From Cycas panzhihuaensis (Eukaryota > Cycadophyta), in contig CM041465.1 in assembly GCA_023213395.1 (NCBI GenBank), positions 40,183,741 to 40,247,740 of the forward strand: a stretch of DNA of 64,000 bases, in the 5' to 3' direction. The position numbers and the translations under genes are program-made. Below the pieces are notes generated by a model. The model was not told where the DNA came from and searched no databases. It was given only the letters and a program-made list of their open reading frames with translations. This document shows, one piece after another, positions 57,180-64,000 of this stretch; the stretch's first letter is position 1, and the number at the start of each line of letters is the position of its first letter.

Positions 57180-57339
57180 ATAAGAATAGAAATCATTCGT
57201 ATGTATGTATATGTGTGTATTTCCTTGCCATCCTATTGGTCTGGGCTGTAACCCATGTATTGGGTAGCCAGTCCCTAGTTGTAATTGTTCTAGCATACAT
57301 CTAGTTGTGAGAGGACCAGGCGCAGTGCCTTTTTTCATG

Positions 57340-57345
57340 AATAAA
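57340..57345 (+). terminator. Poly(A) signal AATAAA of Gypsy-11 LTR
   Basis: AATAAA lies within the last 90 bp of the LTR, followed by a T-rich stretch. Confidence 0.55.
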
Positions 57346-57429
57346 ATGGTTCTTGATGTTATCACAAATTGTGCATCTTTTTCCATATAAATCTGTATGT
57401 CGGATAGTTAGAAAGAGGCGCACACATCT

Positions 57430-57442
57430 TGGTTCCATTACC
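57430..57442 (+). promoter_or_regulatory. Gypsy-11 primer binding site (tRNA-Glu type)
   Basis: TGGTTCCATTACC matches the complement of the plant tRNA-Glu 3' end (TGGTTCCGTTGCC) with two G-to-A changes. Confidence 0.65.
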
Positions 57443-57490
57443 AATTTTCCTAACTAAAGAAGAATGAGATGCTAAGGTCAGAGGTTGTCC

Positions 57491-59300
57491 ATGCCACCTA
57501 GGGCTGACTCGTTGAGAAAGGACGAGTCAAGAGAGGAATGAAGCTGACATTGGGATGCAGAGAGAAGCCAGGAAGGCACGCACAAACCCAAGGAGCCAGT
57601 AGAGAGGAAACTGATGAAGAAAACAATAGGGAAGGGGCAGCAGGAAGAAAACCAAACCGCACTTATAGGCATAGGACGCGGTAGAGAGAAAGAAGCTTAG
57701 GAGGATAAGGGATAAGGGATAGCCAAAAAAAAGAAAGAAAATTATAAAAAAGACCCTTGAGGAGAAAGGAAAGCTAGGGCAGGAAAGAGAGAGAGACCTG
57801 TAAGAATTTCAGGACAGTCAAGAAGAAGAAAATAATCTTCAGAAATGGGAAGACATTCAGTTGAAGCAGAAACAGTGGGAAATTTCTGAAGAGAACTAGA
57901 ATTTTGTACAAAAATATTTTTAGAATTCTGAAGAAGAAGATGGAAACCTGCTAGAAAATCAGTAGAATTCAGAGCTAATACACCAGTAAGAATTAAATAA
58001 AGATGAAAGGTTGTAGGAGAAAAGGCTAAAAGAATATAGAGATTCCCAGAATTTAGGAAAAAGTCAGTTTGGAGATTGGAGTCAGAAAAGAATTAAAGAA
58101 GAAGGGCTGAAACTTGAAGAAGATGAAGGAAACCTGTCACATCCTAAAGATTTATTGTTGGAACTAGAAGAGAACCAGGAAAATAAATTGTTGGAATCTA
58201 TAGAAATTCAAAAAGATCTACAAAGAATTAAAGAAAAACATACTGTCATAGAAGAAGGAAAGATATTTAACTTGGAGATATATAGTACAACCACAGTAGG
58301 GTGGGACTGTTATATATTGGAGGTAAAAGAAACCCATTCCCATATATTAAATCCAATATATAGAATGACTCAGATCTTTTTAGGTTCATCGTTCGTGGAA
58401 GAAAGCCTAGAAAGTGCAAATTTGAGGCAAGAAAGAAGTGAAGGAGAATTGAACATAACTGGACCAGAATCCACAGGTCTGAGGAATATGTCACAAGGTA
58501 GTGGAATGGGAGGAGGAAACCAAATGATCCCCCCATATGTAATAGTCCAAAACAATCTTATATTCAGGTATTTATAATTTAATGGCTCAGGAGATCCTCG
58601 AGATCATTTAGCCTTATTCTCCAATATACTGAAAATAAAAAAGATTAAAGATCCAGAGGAAATAAAGGTAGGATTTTTCTCTACATTGCGAGGAATAACA
58701 ATCACCTGGTACCAATATGTAGCAAAGATGAATCCTACTTGGGAAGTGGTCCAGACATAATTCCTGGGCAGATTTTAGCGGCTAAGAGATCCAATGTCGA
58801 TATTCCAGGCCTTGGAAGAAATCAGATAAATACCAGGTGAGTCCGTTAATGATTTTGATGAAAGACTTAAAATCATTTTTAACAAAATGGACCCTCTCAT
58901 ACCAATGAATCCAATGCTATCCCTGAAATACTTTGTATAAGGATTGCTACCCTATTTAAAAGAAAAAATCATGTTTCATCCTTTGAATAGTTATGAGCAG
59001 GTTAAGGAGTTAGCATTATGCTTTGAAAATCAAATGAGGACAACACAATTACAGAATGGAACCTAGAATTTTGGGCTGATATTTCTGCCCTGGGGACCAC
59101 AAAACCAGAACTTGAAGCTTTAAAAAACAAAGTAGAGCTATTGAAACAGTAGCCCTTAGGAATGCTTACTGAAATAAATCGGCGAGATGAAGAAATTAAA
59201 AAATAAAGAATGGAAATAGCCAAATTGAAAATGGGGAAATCCCAAGAAAATATATGGTGCCCTCCTCCGTGTTGACAACCAGGCCACTTTAAGAATAAAC
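57491..59300 (+). pseudogene. Gypsy-11 Gag, N-terminal and capsid region
   Basis: ATG 57491 reads MPPRADSLRKDESREE, similar to the MPP start of Glu-6 and Glu-8. A long charged, probably coiled-coil region follows (open over 58155-58577: LEENQENKLLESIEIQKDLQ). The capsid core starts near 58578 with FNGSGDPRDHLALFSNI, then FFSTLRGITITWYQY and FDERLKIIFNKMDPL. A frameshift lies near 59050. Several Gln and Trp codons are stops. Confidence 0.8.
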
Positions 59301-59569
59301 ATCAGTAAATGGAAAGAAAATGGTACGAAATCTGCAAAAGAGAAAACCACTACATGTGGAAATATTACCACAGAAATCCAGTAAGGGAATCCTTTTATCA
59401 AAAGAAAGAGAATTCTTCTTTCAAACAATATAAAGGAAAGACAAAGCCAGTCCACTGTCACTTGTGTTCAAGATGGGGGCACTTCATGATAGATTGTCCA
59501 CTACAGAAGTAAGAAAAAGACTATATCTGTGAAGAGTGTGGGCCAACAGACCATGAATGGCCAAATTGC
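59250..59569 (+). pseudogene. Gypsy-11 zinc-knuckle cluster
   Basis: Four CCHC units in a row. Unit 1 is decayed (CPPPC, stop, QPGHFKNKH). Unit 2 has lost both outer cysteines to Tyr (YEICKRENHYMWKY). Unit 3 is intact at 59456-59497 (CHLCSRWGHFMIDC). Unit 4 is intact at 59528-59569 (CEECGPTDHEWPNC). Cys-to-Tyr is a single G-to-A change. Confidence 0.85.
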
Positions 59570-59869
59570 CCAAAGAATTCTAGTCTAAAAGTGTAAACTT
59601 CAAATTTGGCTACAAAAATTCCATATAAGAAGAAGCCAGTATATATTCAAACAAGAAGTAGAAAAGTCATAGACACAGCAAGTAGCAATAACTTTCTGGA
59701 TACAACAGTGGAAAAGGAAAGATTACAAGAGGTTATCAAAGTTATACAAGAGGCTACAAGGACTATGCAGATAGATGAATTGGAACAAGCAAACCGGTTC
59801 AAAGGATAAGTATACCAAAGGTGACCACCAGTACATGAAGAATGATTGGATAAGAATTTATGGTAAAAA

Positions 59870-61000
59870 TTGCAAGAGATAAAAGAGTTATTAATGGAAC
59901 CAGGTATATCTATTCCTATAACTGTTATTTTTAAATGGTGGGAAGCAGGCTATTTTTTAGATCACATGAAAAAGCCAGTGTTGCAAACTACAAAGATGGA
60001 TGCAATTGATCTAAGAGTTCTAATGATTTTGTTTGGAACAATGATATATAAAATAGTAGTGGAAGGTGGATCAGGAGTGAATGTGCTTCCTGAATCCACA
60101 TGGATTTCATTGGGATGGCTAAAATTGGTTTCCCTAGATTATGCAATTTGGTTAGCTAACCAATTGCAAGTTTGACCAATGGGATCTTTGCTGAATATCC
60201 TAGTAATAGTGGTAGGAATTACGGTTTGCTTAGGCTTTGTAGTTGTAAGAATGCAGGATCACAATAAAACATATCCTACACTCTTAGGACGACCATGGTT
60301 GCTGGCAACTGAGGCTTTGCAAGATTGGGGAAAGCTGACTTTCATTTTATATTCTGCAGGAAAGAAAGTCGTATTGCCTCTTTGCTCAGATGAATCACAC
60401 ATTGAAAAAGTAGAAGATGGAGATAGATTATCCTCAACAACTACATCAGTAGCTACAACAATAAGTCCTTCTTCGAAGATGGCATTTCAAGCCTTGAAGA
60501 CCCCTCCACAAATGGCAAGCGAGGCTTCATCTACATATCTGTTGGATTGGTTGCAGTCCACTTGGGAAGAAACAGGAGAAAAATCTTTAAGATGTTATCT
60601 CATGGAATTATGTCCAGATGAAATTGAACCAAGTAGAAAAGGTAACATTGTAATAAAAGATTCCAAAGAAGATGTTGTAATTTCCTCTTTTAATAAAATT
60701 CAGCACAATTGCCTATATGAATTGTGTGGTAAACAAAAGAATGTCTCTTTTATAGAAAGGGAAAATAGTTACCAATCAAATATGGAAGAAATAAGAAACT
60801 TTCCACAAACATATTCTGTTATAGAATATGGATATAAGGAAATTTGTGAAACACCGACCTATGAATTAAACCCAGATGGGAAAACAGTACAAAGGAGGAA
60901 ACTCCAACTTAAATCCATTAATGTTGGAATGGAAGGAAGTCCAAAATGGATACAAATAAGTGATTATTGGGAGCCCGAGATAATGCAAAAAGCAACATCA
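59870..61000 (+). pseudogene. Gypsy-11 protease and linker
   Basis: 59870-60175 contains KIVVEGGSGVNVLPESTW, the protease active-site block with Glu in place of the catalytic Asp, then LDYAIWLANQLQV and a stop. 60179-61153 is open for 324 codons. It has YPTLLGRPWLLATEALQDWG, then a poorly conserved linker, and ends with ISDYWEPEIMQ before RT. The D-to-E change is not a C-to-T event and would be expected to cripple the enzyme. Confidence 0.85.
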
Positions 61001-61860
61001 CTTTTTCTTGAATTCAAGGATGTTTTTGTCTGGTCCTATAAGGACCTGAAGGGAATCCCTCAAGAAGTGGGTGAGCATAAAATAACATTAATGGAAAATA
61101 TAAGACGAGTAAGGCAGATACCTTACAGGATGAACCCACATTACAAGGAATGAGTAAAGATGGAGTTGGATAAGCTGTTGGAAGCTTATTATATCTTTGA
61201 AGTAGAAAACAGCAAATGGGTCAGCCTAGTAGTGGTGGTACCTAAGAAGAATGGGAAACTTCATATTTGTGTGGATTATAGGGCTTTAAATAAAGCCACA
61301 AAGAAAGATCCATTCCCTATTACCTTCACAAAAGATGTGTTGGAGAAAGTAGCAGGGCATGAAATTTTTTCATTCACAGATGGGTTCAGTGGATACAATC
61401 AAGTCCAGATCGTAATAAAAGATCATTTAAAGACAACATTCATTACAGAATGGGGTACTTATGCATATAAGGTTATGCTATTTGGGCTGACAAATTCCCT
61501 TGCAACATTCCAGGGGATTATTCTAAAAATCTTCAAGAAGTTGCTAGGAAAAGTAATTGAGGTGTTTTTGGATGATTAGACTTTGTACAGTCGATTACAA
61601 GACCATCTGCTACAACTAAGGTTAATGTTAGAATTATGTAGGGAACATAGATTGTGCCTAAACCTAGATAAATGTACCTTTATGGTACCATTTGGATCCT
61701 TACTGGGACACATTGTCTCTAAGGAAGGATTGATGATAAATCTGGCTGAGATAGAAGTGATTCTAAAGTTTTTGGTACCACAAAACCTAAAGAAATTAAA
61801 GGGTTTTTTGGGTATGACTGGATATTATCATAAATTCATAAAAGAGTATGCCTAGATAGC
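61000..61860 (+). pseudogene. Gypsy-11 reverse transcriptase
   Basis: FKDVFVWSYKDLKGIPQEVG ends the previous stretch. After a TGA at about 61151, 61160-61579 reads WVSLVVVVPKKNGKLHICVD, FTDGFSGYNQVQIV and FGLTNSLATFQGI, ending at VFLDD followed by TAG in place of Trp. 61583-61855 continues LEIC-type connection and FLGMTGYYHKFIKEYA. Only single-codon stops break it; no frameshift is visible. Confidence 0.92.
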
Positions 61861-62455
61861 CTAACCTTTGGAGTCCTTGCTAAAGAAAATGATAAAATGG
61901 GAATGGACTATATGACAGCAACTATCTTTTGATGCTTTGAAGAAAAATATAGTGGAAGCCCCTCTGCTTAAGTTTCCAGATTGGAACAAACCATTCCATG
62001 TACATGTGGATGCATCACTATATGCCATTGGTTGTGTGTTGGCTCAACCAACAGATGAGAAAATTGATCTCCCTATTGTTTTTACTAGCAGGAAGTTATC
62101 ATCTGCAGAATGTACCTACACAGTTATAGAACATAAAGGATTAGGCATGGTATATGCCTTGCAAAAGTTTTGACATTATTTATTGGCAAATTCATTTGTA
62201 TTTTTTGTAGATCATCAAACTTTACAGTATTTAGTTAATAAACCAATCTTGCAAGGAAGAATTAGTCGTTGGCTAATGTTATTCCAAGAGTTTATGTTCA
62301 AGATTGTAGTTAAGAAAGGAGAAAAACATGTTATACCAGATCAATTATCGAGAATAAAAGGAGAGTCAGGTGAAGGAGTGTTTGACGACTTTCCAGACCA
62401 CAAATTATTTTCAATTGAAGTTGTTCTAGCTTGGTACGAGGGAATTACATAATAT
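61861..62455 (+). pseudogene. Gypsy-11 RNase H
   Basis: KPFHVHVDASLYAIGCVLAQ (first Asp), FTSRKLSSAECTYTVIEHKG (Glu), FFVDHQTLQYLVNKP (Asp) and VIPDQLSRIKGESG. Broken only by stops near 61856 and 62172, the latter TGA in place of Arg (ALQKFRHYLL in Glu-6). Confidence 0.9.
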
Positions 62456-63230
62456 CTAGTTACAGGGCAAACACCTTAAGGGATGGAAAGGGCAGAAAGA
62501 AGAAGTTTTATAAGAAAAGCTTTTCCATTTCAACTAATAGGTGGTATATTATATAAGCTAGGACCTGATGAAGTTCTGTGGAGATGCATACTTTAACATG
62601 AAGTAGAGCCCTTCCTAAGGGAAGCCCATGAAGGGATAACTTCATCCCATCATGGAGGAGAAGCCACAGTAAGAAAAATATTGGCAGTAGGGTTATGGTG
62701 GCCAACACTATTGGAAGATGCTGAAAGGTGGGTAAAATCCTGTGATATCTGTCAATGAGCAAGGAAGCCATCAAAAGAGAATTTTATGCCTCTTCATCCT
62801 ATACTGGCCTAAGTCCCATTTAAAAAATGGGGATTAGATTTTGTAGGACCAATCAATCCCCCCACTAGAAGGACAAATACGAGATATATATTGGTGGCCA
62901 CAGACTTTTTGATTAAATGGACCAAGGCTAAACCAATGAAGAAATGTGATGTAAGAAGCACAGCTTGCTTTTTATATGAAGTTATCATAATAAGATTCAG
63001 ATGTCCTTTGGAAATTATATCAGATCAAGGAAGCGCCTTTTTTAATCAGACAATCAAATACTTGACCATGGAATTTTTGATTCAACATGGCAAGTCTTCG
63101 CCATATTATCTTAGAGTAAATGGTTAAGTAGAAAGTACAAATAAAATCTTGAAGATTGCCTTGATGAAAATTTATAATAGACAGCGAACTAATTGGGTGG
63201 AAGAAGGGTTAGACCCAATGGAATGTGACA
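62456..63230 (+). pseudogene. Gypsy-11 integrase, C-terminus missing
   Basis: The H-H-C-C module reads EAHEGITSSHHGGEATVRKI and CDIC. The core has LVATDFLIKWTKAKP, PLEIISDQGSAFFNQ and VESTNKILK (D, D, E). Right after the Glu block the sequence departs from every other integrase here. It skips the W..L..ALWA-type segment and the GPY-type tail and enters a different charged sequence (RTNWVEEGLDPME). A deletion fusing integrase to the downstream ORF is the simplest reading. Confidence 0.85.
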
Positions 63231-63800
63231 CATAGAATATAACAAATTGGAGGACAACATTTTTGGCAAAAGTAACTAGGTAGTTGGTTAGGGAATTAGA
63301 AAGCAGGCCTAAACCACCAGAAGAATCCCTAAAAAGGATTCACCAAATTACAGAAGAGAAATTGGACTCTTTAGAAAAGTTATAATGGATTGGGTGGACG
63401 ACATAAATGAGGTCAGACCACAGGTAGATGAGTTTAAGAGGAGATTTGATAAGTATATTTCGGCAGATATGCAACAAGTTTATCACCGGCTGGGAGCATG
63501 GATTATAAAGGCAGATGAAGAATCAGAACGATGCAAAAATTTATGGAGAGAATGTAATGCATATAGAGATCAATTAGAGTTAACAGAGAGAGTCAAATAA
63601 TGAGTTAAATCAAGAAATTGATCAGCTACAATCAGGGAGAAAACTAACTTTAGCACTGCTGGATACTATGCAAGATGTTGCCATGCTATGTGAATACTTG
63701 AGAAGAAATGGATTGAAAATACCTCCTTATATAGCAAAACCAGAAATGGAATGTATACGAAGGGAAAGGATGAAGATTAAGGAGGCCCAAAGAAGAAATT
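63231..63800 (+). pseudogene. Gypsy-11 downstream coiled-coil ORF
   Basis: Charged sequence: LVRELESRPKPPEES, then after a frameshift an open stretch 63385-63600 (MDWVDDINEVRPQVDEFKRR, YHRLGAWIIKADEESERC). It then continues after another frame change as ELNQEIDQLQSGRKLTLALL and PEMECIRRERMKIKEAQRRN. Heptad-like Leu, Val and Ile spacing suggests coiled coil. It occupies the same place as ORF3 of Glu-6. Sequence similarity to ORF3 is not obvious by eye. Function unknown. Confidence 0.55.
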
Positions 63801-63851
63801 AAGTAGAGTAATAATAGAAATTTTATGAACGAGTATGCTACTCATTCAAAA

Positions 63852-63867
63852 GAGGTGATCGGGAAGA
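63852..63867 (+). promoter_or_regulatory. Gypsy-11 polypurine tract
   Basis: Purine-rich AGAGGTGATCGGGAAGA directly before the 3' LTR. Confidence 0.6.
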
Positions 63868-64000
63868 TGTGTACTAGTTAACAGCCACTTTTGGAGGCAT
63901 GGCTATAACTTTGGCTAAAATTATAACTATTGTGACTGTTGCTGTTATGACTACTGCTGCTATGACTATGATTATGACTATGGTTGCTATTGGCATGACT
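63868..64000 (+). repeat. Gypsy-11 3' LTR, first 133 bp
   Basis: It starts TGTGTACTAGTTAACAG and continues into the same trinucleotide-periodic tract as the 5' LTR. Cut by the window end. Confidence 0.92.

Larger units (their letters stand above)
56554..57426 (+). repeat. Gypsy-11 5' LTR
   Basis: It starts TGTATGCTGGTTAACAG, matching TGTGTACTAGTTAACAG at 63868, and ends near CGCACACA. About 460 bp in its first half are imperfect trinucleotide-periodic sequence. A TATATAAAA box lies at 57169-57179 and an AATAAA signal at 57340-57345. Confidence 0.9.
56554..64000 (+). mobile_element. Gypsy-11: near-complete Ty3/gypsy element, 3' LTR cut by window
   Basis: 5' LTR 56554-57426, tRNA-Glu-type PBS, Gag from 57491, four-knuckle region, protease, RT, RNase H, integrase core, a coiled-coil ORF, then the start of the 3' LTR at 63868. 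From the zinc knuckles (59309) to integrase (about 63230) everything stays in one frame with only stops. The integrase C-terminus seems deleted. It was inserted into the Copia-10 Gag fragment (left flank ACCAA; right flank not visible). Confidence 0.92.

Noticed and set aside
1-64000. Integrated plant pararetrovirus
   Set aside because: All RT regions have LTRs, integrase or a copia/gypsy domain order. No movement or coat protein pattern was seen.
1-64000. tRNA or rRNA genes
   Set aside because: No cloverleaf with A and B boxes or rRNA core stretch was recognised. The only tRNA-like strings are primer binding sites.

Overview
The window looks like intergenic nuclear DNA of a large-genome land plant. 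It is AT-rich and almost wholly built from decayed LTR retrotransposons, with no cellular gene, tRNA or rRNA that I could support. Several pol fragments carry a peptide of the form IGDYWDP or ISDYWEP just before the reverse transcriptase. Some also carry a second Gag-like block between protease and RT. From memory, both resemble Ty3/gypsy proteins annotated in conifers and other gymnosperms, so a gymnosperm is my best guess but is unproven.

Layout, with working names. 1-5703: Copia-1, minus strand, cut by the window start. 6421-9770: Gypsy-2, plus, a gag-less fragment. About 9771-17171: Gypsy-3, plus, a Tat-like element with a long 5' LTR region, truncated inside RT. 17172-18291: Copia-4, plus, the RNase H end and 3' LTR of a copia element. 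19482-46851: Chromo-5, minus, a chromodomain gypsy element blown apart by two later insertions. The first insertion is Glu-6 (23862-34396, minus; target duplication CATAA). The second is LARD-7 (34774-44275, minus; target duplication CTAAA/CTGAA), and it carries Glu-8 inside it (37848-43416, plus; target duplication ATCTC). Removing the inserts leaves Chromo-5 at about 7.3 kb, a normal size. 49729-53974: LTR-9, plus, a small element with an unrecognised acidic ORF. 54290-55050: a 27-bp coding-type minisatellite. 55570-56553: Copia-10, a gag fragment with a 252-bp tandem duplication. 56554-end: Gypsy-11, plus, inserted into Copia-10; its 3' LTR runs off the window.

Glu-6, Glu-8 and Gypsy-11 form one broad lineage. 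They share a primer binding site matching the 3' end of plant tRNA-Glu rather than initiator Met, a Gag starting MPP with four CCHC zinc knuckles, and Gly-Gly at the protease active site. Glu-6 has an extra ORF between integrase and the 3' LTR, preceded by an array of hairpins spaced about 66 bp apart. Glu-8 is an internally deleted relative in which Gag, protease and the integrase C-terminus lie in one 1097-codon frame. That frame is broken only by stop codons, most of them explained by C-to-T or G-to-A change. The LTRs and the hairpin array of this family share a recurring ATGCGTACC-type motif.

Every coding region here is broken by stops or frameshifts, so they are listed as pseudogenes unless one stretch is clearly open. 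Protein assignments come from reading motifs by eye; no database search was possible.
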